Positions 1 to 10,602 of a DNA stretch of 64,000 nt are shown piece by piece. Both the position numbers and the translations under genes were made by a program. Every line of letters begins with the position of its first letter. The first letter of the stretch is position 1. The notes beneath the pieces were generated by a model that was given only the letters and a program-made list of their open reading frames with translations, was not told the DNA's origin and did not search any database. The stretch spans positions 24,728,186-24,792,185 of the forward strand of contig OX246738.1 in assembly GCA_945910005.1 (NCBI GenBank), in the 5' to 3' direction. The DNA comes from Isoperla grammatica (Eukaryota; Arthropoda; Insecta; Plecoptera; Perlodidae).

Positions 1-951
1 CGACTGTGTCTTACCTTACGAAAATTGTAAAATAATGATTGAAATACCTTAGAATTCAGGGAACAGTTATGGGTCTCATGTTCTAACCATTGGCTTGGTG
101 CTTGTAATCGCATGCATTCCTCGATTTGCGTGCAATTTCATGCTTATTTGGTAGCTGGCCTGGATGAGCACTAGAAGCATAAGGTCTCAAAATGGCAGTA
201 CTTGTCTTATCTTGGACACAGCTCAACATTCAGTGACACATATAACAATTACACATGTGTTATATTAATATACACCAAATGATCACATCACCTCCTAAAA
301 AAGCCACGATTCAGTAGAATAGAAAATCATCGTAGTATAGCTATTATACAATGTGACAGATATTTGGCTTTAAGCTTCGGTAATTTCGTAGGTATGTTAA
401 TTGTCTCTTGCTCTTCCACTAAAGTAGGTGACTATTGCGCCGTCCACAAAGCTTTGTGCGAGGAACTGCATGAACTGTTTCTGCAAGACATTTCAGTGAG
501 GTGAATATAATTGAGAATGTAGTTATCCTTATCCGTAAACTACGAATCTCGATTTACGAAAATAATTTGAAGGATTAAAATGGTCACACTTTTAACGTTA
601 GCAGAGTCAAGCTAAGTATGTGATTTGTTTATGGTTGCTAATTGCTATGGAGATTGTTCTTCTTATGGAAAATATAGCATGCAATAAAACAACCCCAACA
701 GTAGTAGCAACAACTACTTAACTTGACACTTGACTCTGCGTATACGGCCCCGCAAATCTAAATTTTATCGGTTGGCTATAGTACAGCAAAGAGGTTGAGT
801 GGAAATATGAACGCCATATTTGATTATTGTTTTCCGAAAAAGGAACTTATTCAGCGGTATATTAGTAAAAACAATAGGACCAGGGCGGTAAACCAATGTA
901 CGTTACCTTGAAAACGCAAAATGAAAAAACAAGAAGTCAACCCGCGTACCT

Positions 952-977
952 CCCCCCCCCCCCCCCCCCCACCCCCC
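952..977. repeat. Poly-C tract
   Basis: Nineteen consecutive C, one A, then six C. Several similar C or G tracts occur in the window (6369-6387, 10398-10413, 42528-42540, about 47076-47100), so such runs are common here. They are prone to length error in sequencing and assembly. Confidence 0.95.
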
Positions 978-1529
978 TCACCATTCCATCAAACGCCGGT
1001 TCTAAACTACTACCCCTACTACGTTTTATCATGTGATTCGCGCGCATTAAAGTAACAATCTAATATGCCGGTTAAAAAGTAGAAAAATGCGTACAAAATA
1101 CTTCTCATAAACCCTGTAAATTTACTGACAAACAATTTGATCCTTTAATTTTCTGGCTTACTTTATTGTTCACTGTAATTATTAATTCATTTTTGAGCAA
1201 ACCGATGTACAGTACAAAAATACCCCCCACAAAAAGCACAAAATACACATCATGCAAATATTTCCACATTTTTATCATTTATATTCGTATTATTATCTTA
1301 TCTTATAAGCTCATCAGTATATTATAAGCTCAGATAACTTATTATACTGTCATCTGTGGTATGTCTACAATATATACTGTATACAAAATGTCCTAACATT
1401 TTGCGCCAAGCTTTTGACAAAACGGTGACGGGGTGCCCAATCCTGTAAAAGGTGACGGTTCATGTGGTATCGTTATGTATGATATATGGTATTGAAAACA
1501 AGTGATTGAAACGGCCATTCCGCATAGGA

Positions 1530-1700
1530 GTCAACTCGCATGGGGAATGACAGCTTTAATTACTTGTTTACGATACCATGTACATACATAATGATACCAA
1601 AATTGTACCTAATTGATATCATATATACCAAATTATACGAAATTGTTATACCAAATTGTCAAAAAGTGTCGAAAACAAGTAATTCCGCATGCGAGTTGAC
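1530..1700. repeat. Imperfect inverted repeat, foldback-like
   Basis: The 19-mer at 1530-1548 (starting GTCAACTCGCAT) matches the reverse complement of 1682-1700 at 18 of 19 positions. Similarity resumes farther in (AATTACTTGTTT-type sequence) after a small offset. The space between holds AT-rich ATACCAAATT-type direct repeats. This may be an eroded foldback element; no target duplication was found. Confidence 0.5.
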
Positions 1701-2602
1701 CGGTATACACGCTCGAGGATTGGAAATACATCCCTGCTGAAACAGTGAAACTTCATTTTCTATACAGCGACAAATTCTCCCTTTTTACATAGCAATTATT
1801 TGTGTTTAGCCCACCGCGGCACATCAAAAGCCGGTGACGTGTATTACGCATAACTTAGATTATCTTTACACGGCCAATGGCGGTTCTCTAAACGATCTTA
1901 TCTCAACGGAATCAATTCACGATAAACCTGCTGAGATTGAAATGTGTTTGTAAGTTATTTACCCGCAAGATTAGAAAATGTAAATCGTGCACGTTCAACT
2001 GTTTATCAGTGGTTGGTGTGTGACTGAACAACATCTGTAACCCAATCTTATTTTAGTGGGTGTATAATGGGGGTATAGTACGTATATACATTTCCCCCAA
2101 TGCGGTCAGAGGTAGATAAAGCGTGGCCCTTCGCCTTCGTACAAAGAAATGTAATTTATATAAATTTGCCTAGGCTTTACAATTACGGATATCCGTGGCG
2201 GGTATTATCTCGGGTCGGCAGTGATCTCGGGCCCAAATAGCATGCAAGAAAAACGTAACACTTGTTCAAAATCCAGCACGCACGGTGTCTATGTAGAGAG
2301 CCGCAGCAATACAGCGCACGCACGCCCAAGACTTCATAATTAAAAGAACGTATCGTGACCCCTAGGAATGAATTGAATCTTTCTGTAAGAAATATATTTA
2401 AACACGATTATATTTATATCAAAATAAATTGTTATTTTTCGTTACACGCGATATACCGTTTTAAAAACTATCTAGGACCCTTTGTATGATCATCACGGTC
2501 ATTACATCTTGGTGTACAACAATACACACCAATCAAGGTTTATAGATGATTGATTTTGTAGGCATCAGTGAACCCTGATAAATTTTAAAATTGTCTATTT
2601 AC

Positions 2603-2840
2603 GAGAGATGGCTCATTGCTTAGCACACGAGACTCTAATTAGGAAGGTCGCCGGTTCGATACTCGCTACCGGCAATCCATGACTACAGATTTTTCCGAGG
2701 TTTTCCCCAGTAACCAGTTGAATACATAGATTGAGTCAGTAGCCCTCGGAAATTCCTTGCCAACTTTTGCCAGATACCACAATACCTATAGTTAAGTCAC
2801 CTGAAGAGGGTCATAAAAATTGTCCCTGATAAGGATCCCT
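2603..2840 (+). mobile_element. tRNA-derived SINE, family A copy 1
   Basis: The head has an A-box-like TGGCTCATTG at 2609 and a B box GGTTCGATAC at 2653-2662, about 45 bp apart as in a tRNA gene. A body follows with TTTTCCGAGGTTTTCCCC, GATTGAGTCA and a tail near 2800 containing CCTGAAGAGGG. The same blocks recur at 55880-56140 on the same strand and, in part, at 34395-34540 and 51605-51745 on the other strand. Recurrence plus Pol III boxes supports a SINE. It is not a functional tRNA, because no cloverleaf closes around the boxes. Confidence 0.7.
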
Positions 2841-3705
2841 ACGAGACTGTATTGTTATTACTATTTAACATAATTTAACGTGGTCGAAGTTGACTCCCTA
2901 TTAATGCAAGGCGGTTAATCGAGATGATCTGGGAATATACTTGTGATATCCATACTAACGTGTGGTGCAATTATATGTGGACGATCTACGCAAGAGAACA
3001 GAGCCAACTGGAAGCGGCGGAGATGAAGTTTAGAAAAGACTACGAAAATGGAGATCATAAACAAAGCAGGTAAAGGCAGAGAATGTTTAAAGTAGTTTGG
3101 TCATATGACGACCCAAGACTAATGAGTGCACACGAAGACCAAGAAGCTGCTATACACAATTGTCTTTCGAACACACTAACCTGCTGTATAACCAACGGCA
3201 AGTGTTTCCGAGGAGGTCACCCTCTCTCGTCCTGACCTCACCCGATGCTGGTTAACTTCAGTGGTTGTAGGGGAACCAAGTCAACGACTGCAACTAAACC
3301 TTTGGATGAATTCAAGTATCATAACCAACTCATCATCACAATCAAAATAACAAGAAAACTGATTACACTGTCTGAAACTATAGTTTCGTGTTTGCTTTAG
3401 TTCGAAGACCCGTCTTGGCCAGGGGTAGAATAGGCCTTAAGCGACTCTGCTAGTCGATAGAGACGACGAAAGGAGACGCTGTCCCTTTCCCTCCATTGTC
3501 CTATACTGAAAATTTCTCCTCCCACTTGATCCTGCCCTCTGCCCTCTCTTGCTGGACTTGCTGACGACCCCCACTATGTGCATCATTGTAGCGTTTTTTC
3601 ATCCCACTCATCGACTCGATTAGCAAAAATTTGCACAAATATGGGATGTAAAACCCAAACATCATCATTTAGTTTGAAAATACTTCTCTGCCTGTTATAC
3701 TTCGC
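2841..3705. other. Unique non-coding stretch
   Basis: No gene is recognised. The segment at 3000-3570 is less AT-rich than its surroundings and contains stretches that could be decayed retroelement (for example around 3210-3290 and 3400-3560), but I cannot match them to a named family and every frame is broken. Confidence 0.4.
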
Positions 3706-3747
3706 TTAAGGCTGGTCCACACAGATTTTGAAGACATAATGCATAAG

Positions 3748-3796
3748 GTTTTAAGACGTTGTTTTAAAAACAACAATGAAAACAACGTCTTAAAAC
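3748..3796. repeat. Perfect 18-bp hairpin in the left end of the candidate transposon
   Basis: Positions 3748-3765 (GTTTTAAGACGTTGTTTT) are exactly reverse-complementary to 3779-3796, separated by 13 bases. It lies directly inside the left terminal repeat. No equivalent hairpin is seen at the right end, so the two ends are not fully symmetrical. Confidence 0.9.
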
Positions 3797-4009
3797 TAAA
3801 ACTTTGTGTGAACGCCACCCAACAAACATTTTGGTGCCTTCCCGCACTTTTCCCGATGTCTTTTCCCGCACATTGCATATGCGGGTCCTGTAAGGGAAAC
3901 CCGTACAGGCCCCGCCTAGAAGTGTCCTACTGGCCGATGTCGGGTCCCGTACGGGTTGCACGCCATCTTCCCGCAATCTTCCCACTTGTATCCCGCAACC
4001 TTCCCGCAC

Positions 4010-4205
4010 GGATTGCCCGCTATCTTCCCGCTAGTATCCCACAACTTTCCCGCACACGCTGCCCGCTATCTTCCCGCTAGTATCCCACAACTTTCCCGCA
4101 CAGGCTGCCCGCTAGTATCCCGCAGCTTTCCCACTCGGATTGCCCGCTATCTTCCCGCTAATATCCCGCAGCTTTCCCGCATGGGCTGCCCGCTATCTTC
4201 CCGGG
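4010..4205. repeat. GC-rich minisatellite, ~46-bp unit (left subterminal)
   Basis: About four imperfect copies of a 46-bp unit containing GCTGCCCGCTATCTTCCCGC and TATCCCACAACTTTCCCGCA. It is strongly pyrimidine-biased on this strand and surrounded by AT-rich DNA. A related but not identical CCCG-rich array occurs at 9620-9930 inside the other end of the candidate transposon. Confidence 0.8.
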
Positions 4206-4985
4206 GCCCGTCCCCCGGCCGCCCCTCATCAGTGCATGACATCGAAACAAACTGAAAAGTAACACAGTTTTTAGTTTTCAGTTTAGTTTCTTATTTACCC
4301 CTTTCTCAAATAAGCGTTTTATGGTTATTATTAGTAGAGTAATTATATTTATCTGTGGTCGAGGTGTGATAGGAATGAACATAATGTGAACATTGGAGTG
4401 AAACTTAATCTATTTATAGGTAAAGCCAATTAGCAACAAAATTCTATTTTATTAAATCCAGTAGTTTCTCTTTTAAATAAATGCAATTATAGTCTCTAGC
4501 CTAATACAGCAATTGATTCTAAAATTGGATTAAGTTCCTAGTGTTCTTATTGGACAAGGAAATTGGGTTTAAAAATAAAGAAACAAAAGCAATAATGTTT
4601 ATATAAAGTGCAAGTGAATTTTATTACTAAAATACGTAATAATGTACAATTGTTATGTAATGCCTCTGATACTGTTACTGAATTATTGATTACTGTTACT
4701 TTGGAGAATCTGAAAATTATGTTATGTAGTAAGTGTGTCATGTTCTTATTTTCCTACTTTGCCTTAACAAGGAAAACAAGATTGTTATCGAACCAGTATT
4801 AAGTTTAACACACCAAACTGGTATATTTATTATATTTTTTTTAGGTCCTCACAAACTGAAATAATAACAGTTCAATGCCCTGATACACTACCATAGATCA
4901 CCACGACATGAGATCATGTTTTTGCAGCAGACACTTTTTAATAAAATGGTCATAAAATAATGTAGATAGGCATATAGCATAATAA

Positions 4986-4988
<3 letters not shown>

Positions 4989-5021
<33 letters not shown>

Positions 5022-5081
5022 TACATCTTCTTCAGTCCGCGAAAACCTACAGAATAACATCATATATATATATATATATAT
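4989..5081. repeat. (TA)n microsatellites flanking a 16-bp element motif
   Basis: TA runs at 4989-5020 and 5062-5081 bracket about 40 bp that contains, on the minus strand, GTAGGTTTTCGCGGAC (5035-5050). The same 16-mer with one change occurs at 29721-29736, also beside a TA run. The bracketed piece is likely a fragment of the same mobile element, with TA repeats at its edge. Confidence 0.6.
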
Positions 5082-6368
5082 TATAGTGCTATGTGATCGA
5101 GCTGATAGAGAATGTGTCTATGTATGTATTCCCTAGTTATATACAAGCAATAAGGGGTAGCATGTGTACCTACTCGTTTAAATAAGTTCAATACACACAG
5201 AGTGATACATCATCACGGATCTACCTACCAACTATTCGAATTAGGAAAATGCTATTCATGACACGTTTGTTATACATTACTACATCCACAAGATGCAAGT
5301 TGAGTTGTTAATCATAAATGAGCAATTATGAACAAAAGCAAAGCAACATAAATATATTTACACGTTATTACTCCATGTTTTGCTCATAACTATTACACAA
5401 TATTCAATACAGTATTACTAATACAATTTTGATACAATACAATTAATTAATTTAATAGAATATTCAGTAGTAGGCTATCTATTTACATATAACCCTGAAG
5501 TATGGATGGGAAAGAACGATTTATTCCTTAACATTTAGGCTAACCCCTTAAACCAATCACGTTTAAACGGTTAACTGACATTTCTATTTTCATAATAAAA
5601 TCCAAAATTAATAAATAGGCAACTGCATAAAATTAAAAAAAAAATCATAACGAATTTAACGTCACGTATTCGATTGTTCTGCACTTGAAAATAATAATAT
5701 AACGATACATATTTGAGGGCTGCGAGTGGGGGTTCAGCCTTTGTTGCCATCAACGACCCGCTTCTTTGCGCGTACCGTTCTTCCGCCATGACGATCCCTG
5801 GCATTTGCCAGCCACAATATTAAGATTTTTTCAATGTCATTGACTTGGGCAGTTTTGGAGTTGGCTCTCACAGCAACTAAAATAAAGTTAAAGATAAATT
5901 ACAAAACTGTATCAAGTCACAGTCCAAGGCTTTAAATAATTTTGGTGGTTTTGTAGACCCATTTGCTAAAACTAAAGGATTCACGTCAATACAATAAAAA
6001 TAATAGAGTATTAAAAAACGGCCTAGCTAGATTAGAGAACAATTATTTATTTTACCGTCAAATGGCAATTAATAACCACAATGGAGGGCAAAGTGTCAAT
6101 AACCACCACAAAAAGGTTTCATCTGAGGGCAGTGGACATATGGCTATAAGGTGCTTTTTATGTTAGGTGCTGCTGTTTATTTTACAAAATAAAATTATGT
6201 AATTCTGAATAGACAAGCTGAAAAGCGCTAGTATGCACTAAGCAGGGCGTGCAAGCGTGAGAAATATGATTAACACTTTTGGACAATTTGTTACAAAAAT
6301 ATAATAATTCATTGCTATTTTTATATTTTTATTATCGACCCACACCACCCACTCACAACGCTCTTCCT

Positions 6369-6387
6369 CCCCCCCCCCCCCCCCCCC
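6369..6387. repeat. Poly-C tract
   Basis: Nineteen consecutive C in an AT-rich context. No associated element was found. Confidence 0.9.
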
Positions 6388-9300
6388 AATATGGGTGAAG
6401 ACCTAAATTGTAGTGTGTAGTAGATGGCCCGAACTGAAAGGGGGACGGAGGGGTCGGGGGTGTTTGGCCCCTGGAAAATGCATTTTTCAACGTCATTTTT
6501 GTGATAATCTGTGTGTTTTAGAGCAGTAGAATGAAAAAAATTGTCAGTTTGTTTTATAAAAGAATATCTCGTTTTGAAGTGACTCTGTGAATATATTGTC
6601 TTATTTTTACTTTGTTATATGTGCTTAAACTTTGTCTACACATTTTATTTATTCGTAAAAAAAAACAAAAACAAAAATCAGAACACTAGAGGTTCATTGC
6701 AAAGCTTATCGTAGGTATTAACATGGGCGCCGCAAGGGGAAGCAAAAGGGCATTCCGCATTTGCCCCCCTTGGATTTGAGGAATTCAAAATTTTAACTGA
6801 CTATACGATGCGCGCCAGATGCGCCATTTCATATAAATTATGTAAATAAAAAATAAGATAACTAAATAACAAATATTTTCTAGTTTATCCGTCCCGTCAC
6901 GAAACTGTTATTTTAACGCGATCCGATGAAATTGTTATTTGTTGTGTATACATAAATGAAAGAACCACTGACTTGACTGTTACGACCGGGGGCAATATGA
7001 GCACGCCACCCCCGGCCCCCGCACCACTCGTCACATGCTCACGGACTAGCCTCCTATCCTTTTATCAACATTTCTTATGTTTTTTTTTCTATACTTACAT
7101 TGCATTATATATGCATTTTACTTTTTGTGCCTATAGTCATCACAGCCAGACGAGCCACGCTCTCAAATGATATTGTTTCTACGTGTTTATAATTGCTTTT
7201 CCTTGTGTTTTGTTCAACTTATATATAACAACTACGCAGGCATTCTATATTTGTGACTAGTCACAAGATATTGGTCCTACGTTTTGATGATTTCCGTCAT
7301 GTTGGATAATTTTTAATTTATTTATACGAGCACATATTACCTGTTAGTACACACCAAAATGGAACATCAAACCCATTTCCTAATCAAACCAAATCCTTAT
7401 TCAAACGGCGCGTTTGCAAAAGATTGAACTTAAGCGAATAGTTGTCGACTCTGGCTAGTTAAAATCCTGCCAGAAAAGATATATTTTGATAAGCAAAGTA
7501 TGTGAGACGAAGCCACAGCCGTAACTATTTTTTATACTACTAAATTATGTTAGATCCCTGTCTAGTCTAGATCATCGTATTAATCAATCAATGCATATTA
7601 ATTTTAGATTGTATGCTACCTTGTATGTATGTATTTTTATTTACCTATAACTAAGGTTATATTAAAAAAGGAAAATATTGAAGCAAAATGTAATACAATT
7701 ATTATTAGTCGTAAATAAAATTCGATGTACATTCGTCCAACCAAATTAGTAATTTCCGATCGAATAGCTCAACTTCGGTCTTCAGCCTGATATTAAAGTG
7801 AACGAAACCGTGTTAGCAAAGCAACCCAAAAACACAACAGGATTTTGAAGATAATATTTGATAGCATCTTGAAAATATGAATACGAACTTAGAAGAAACC
7901 TACCTTAGTATTCTTGATTTTCAGGAACAATTGCGTCTTCACGTGATTTTTATAATAATGAACTTGTCCATAACGAAGTTGAATCCTATTTTTCGTTTTA
8001 AAAACACGAGTCGTCAATATACCGTTGCCACTTGCCAGTCAGTTTTGTTCTTCTTTCCTTTCTTCCGACCACACACACTCACACACAAACACAGTCCACG
8101 ACACGGATCAATATTCAATGGATTAAAAAAAAATCGCAATAAGATTATGATACTAATAAAGCCCTAACTTATTTTATTTTTCACGAAAGAACATGATAGC
8201 ACACGTATAAGTAACGTCTAACACCCACGAAGTATAAACTTGTTGTGTAGTCCAGTCAGTGTTTTGGACTGTTTTGCTAACCACGGTGGGATTCCCACCC
8301 CACTCCGCCCGAATCTTATCACCACTATAGCGAGCGGCACCGTATTACAAAGCTTAGTAGGACTTGTAGCATAGATAATGAATGAACACGTTGTAATTTC
8401 TTATCGGTGGTGGTCGAATTAAGTACGGTTATCATCAGCTACATAAGCAATATCACAACACATAATAACAATACAAAGAGAGCCTTCTTCATAGTGCGGT
8501 ATCCTTTGTCATTACAGTTTTCTTACAGTTTATAAGCACCAAAGACACTTTTTAAACTGAGCTTTTTAAATTAACAATATGAATGTGCGTACGATGCATT
8601 GTAGGTTGTGCATACTGTAACTAGTCTCACTTTCTCGAATTGAATAGGACGTAAACAATACTTCCTTACAGTAGACGTATATTGAGAAGTTACTTTTTTA
8701 CCTTATTTATTACCACTTCTATAATGTATATCATACTCATATTGTATAGATATGAGGTATAACAGTTGGCTATAATGTCAGGTGCATGATGTTGCTAAAT
8801 TTGAAATTAAGCTTCAGCGACACATTTTTACAATAATACATGGAAACTTTGTAATCTTCAAATCGTTCATTGAATTCAATTAATTTGTTCGTTGTCTTAT
8901 CTGTAAATGAAGAACCAATACAAATACAATAGATAGTTGCAGACGAGTGATTACCAGCTAGCCTATTTAAAATCCATTGATTCTATGTAACATCTGTCAT
9001 TTTAAATATTTCTGGAAAACACTCAAAACAGGTATAAATCCCTCCCCCTGCCGTTGTCATTACGAAACACAATTTTCACATAAACAGCATTATCATAATA
9101 GTATTCATAGTTTCATACTTACCTTATCTAAGAACTTCATTTACTTCATCTTCTCAATTCGATCATCAGTAAGTTTTTGATTATCACTGTGACGTATCGT
9201 AATACTATTCATAAAACGTTTTAACAATATTATTTGATGTAACGTACCATATCAAAACCATCGAAAGCCAAATCAGGAAAAAATAATAAACAATACATTT

Positions 9301-9619
9301 CTAGAAAGTATACTATCAACTTCTAACCAGTAGTCCCCCTAACTACCAACAACTCCCATTTCTGTAACTAGGCCCTACTTGGATTTATTAGAAATATAAA
9401 ATGGGTTTTATTAATACATTTATTTACTTATTCATGGTTATGAAGGACTTTAACTTGTGAATGGAATTTTGAATGTGGTATAGAGCGAATAAATACTCGA
9501 ATAAATCATTGGTATCTATCGTCAATCAAAAGATAAAGATAAAGAACAAAGAGTTATATGGTTAACCCGGACGTACGTAACAAAAACATCTTTTCCAAAT
9601 CTTGCCCTCTCTTCGCGGG

Positions 9620-9930
9620 ATCCTATGTGGGTTATCCCATGTTTTTCCCGTACACGGGACGTCCCTTACCCTTCCCTCGCGCTTCCAGTGTAGGACGTCC
9701 CGTGACTTTCCCATACACGGGACGCCCCTTATCATTCCCAAGCGCTTCCCGTACGGGACGTCCCGTGACTTTCCCAGACAGGGACATCCCTTAACATTCC
9801 CTCGCGCTTCCCGTGAGGGATATCCCGTGAGTTTCCCAGATGCGGGACGTCCCTAAGCCTTCCCTCGCAGGCCCTGACCGGCACATCCCAGATCTTCCCG
9901 TTTCCAGCAGTTAACCCGCACATCCCTTGA
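9620..9930. repeat. GC-rich minisatellite, ~62-63-bp unit (right subterminal)
   Basis: About four to five diverged copies of a unit with CGGGACGTCCC, TTCCCTCGCGCTTCC and CCCGTGACTTTCCC. The CGGGACGTCCC core is self-complementary, so each unit can fold locally. It lies inside the right terminal repeat of the candidate transposon and resembles the left array in composition and the TTCCCGCA-type words, but the period differs (62-63 versus 46 bp). Open frames of 65-85 codons on both strands are artefacts of the repeat. Confidence 0.75.
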
Positions 9931-10056
9931 CTTTCCCGCACGGGTCCCGCAGTATCATGTTTGTTGGGCAGATACGTATTTCCTATGATCCAACTTTACG
10001 ACTACGCGTTAAACCTTAATTCGTATGTCTTAAAAATCTGTGTGGACAAGCCTTTA

Positions 10057-10397
10057 GTAAAATGTTTAAAACAAGTCATGTTACTTTTATTATTAGAACT
10101 ACCGTTTAGCATCTCCCAAATTCCGTTTCTAATGCGTCACAGTTACAAACGTGCATAGAACCATGTGCCGTGAGCCTCGCAGAACAGTGTAGGACCTATA
10201 ATAGTCTACAATTACCAAGACTTCATTCCGTTATGAAAGTTTAGATTGAGATTTTTTAATTTAATCAATGTTGAGACCATGTTGTACGTGATCAAATGTC
10301 ATTTCAATGAGTGAGCGATCCCTCACCTGGTGAGAGAATAGTGAAGCTCGGAAAGATCGTGGGACTCTCAAGATGAGCTCACAACAATCAATTGAGA
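10057..10397. other. Unique stretch, nothing recognised
   Basis: Short AT-rich spacer between the candidate transposon and the G tract at 10398-10413. No ORF or repeat of note. Confidence 0.5.
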
Positions 10398-10413
10398 GGG
10401 GGGGGGGGGGGGG
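10398..10413. repeat. Poly-G tract
   Basis: Sixteen consecutive G, just upstream of the MITE at 10453-10599. Confidence 0.9.
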
Positions 10414-10452
10414 TTACACGAGTAGCAACATAATGCACGGCACTTGCACTTA

Positions 10453-10599
10453 GGTTGGAATTCATAGTCGGCCCCTACACCTAGGGGCGCCCATTGTTGC
10501 CAAGGTAACAGTTGTTTCCATGTTATTTCCCATAAACAAAACAAATCCATAGCAACAATGGGTGCCCCTAGGTGTAGGGACCGACTATGAATTCCAACC
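10453..10599. mobile_element. 147-bp MITE with 48-bp inverted ends and TTA duplication
   Basis: Bases 10453-10500 and the reverse complement of 10552-10599 agree at 46 of 48 positions (both start GGTTGGAATTCATAGTCGG). TTA flanks both sides (10450-10452 and 10600-10602), consistent with a 3-bp target duplication of the PIF/Harbinger type. The two arms are separated by 51 bp. Positions 10496-10509 read GTTGCCAAGGTAAC, a perfect palindromic RFX X-box straddling the end of the left arm. The low arm divergence suggests a fairly young insertion or conserved hairpin pairing. No coding capacity. Superfamily assignment is inferred only from the TTA. Confidence 0.85.
10496..10509. promoter_or_regulatory. 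RFX-type X-box inside the MITE
   Basis: GTTGCC, two bases, GGTAAC: an exact match to the palindromic X-box consensus (GTTRCC-N2-RGYAAC). RFX factors bind such sites upstream of ciliary genes in animals. Whether this one is bound is unknown; it may simply be part of the transposon. Confidence 0.55.
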
Positions 10600-10602
10600 T
10601 TA

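Larger units (their letters stand above)
1..2602. other. Unique AT-rich non-coding stretch
   Basis: No coding region, RNA gene or long repeat is recognisable here. The open frames are short (66 codons at most) and low in complexity. There is a C homopolymer at 952-970 and an imperfect inverted repeat at 1530-1700 (listed separately). GATA-like and CCAAT-like words near 1850-1960 are too short to call. Confidence 0.6.
4260..9557. other. AT-rich interior between the two GC-rich arrays, no gene
   Basis: No transposase, reverse transcriptase or other domain is recognisable in any frame. Contents: (TA)n at 4989-5020 and 5062-5081 flanking a short motif at 5035-5050, a C tract at 6369-6387, and otherwise unique AT-rich sequence. 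The segment at 5700-5810 is less AT-rich but does not form a recognisable exon. Confidence 0.5.
3709..10053. mobile_element. Candidate 6.3-kb inverted-repeat DNA transposon, no transposase seen
   Basis: The 30 bases at 3709-3738 (starting AGGCTGGTCCACACAG) match the reverse complement of 10024-10053 at 28 of 30 positions. TTA lies directly outside both ends (3706-3708 and 10054-10056), as for a 3-bp target duplication. Just inside each end are the shared 12-mer CCCAACAAACAT and a GC-rich minisatellite built on CCCG/CGGG words. No second copy of either end is visible between 4200 and 9500, which favours one element over two separate insertions. The interior is AT-rich with no frame over about 100 codons, so it would be non-autonomous. 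A TTA duplication is typical of PIF/Harbinger; the assignment is tentative. Alternative: two unrelated solo insertions in opposite orientation. Confidence 0.5.
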
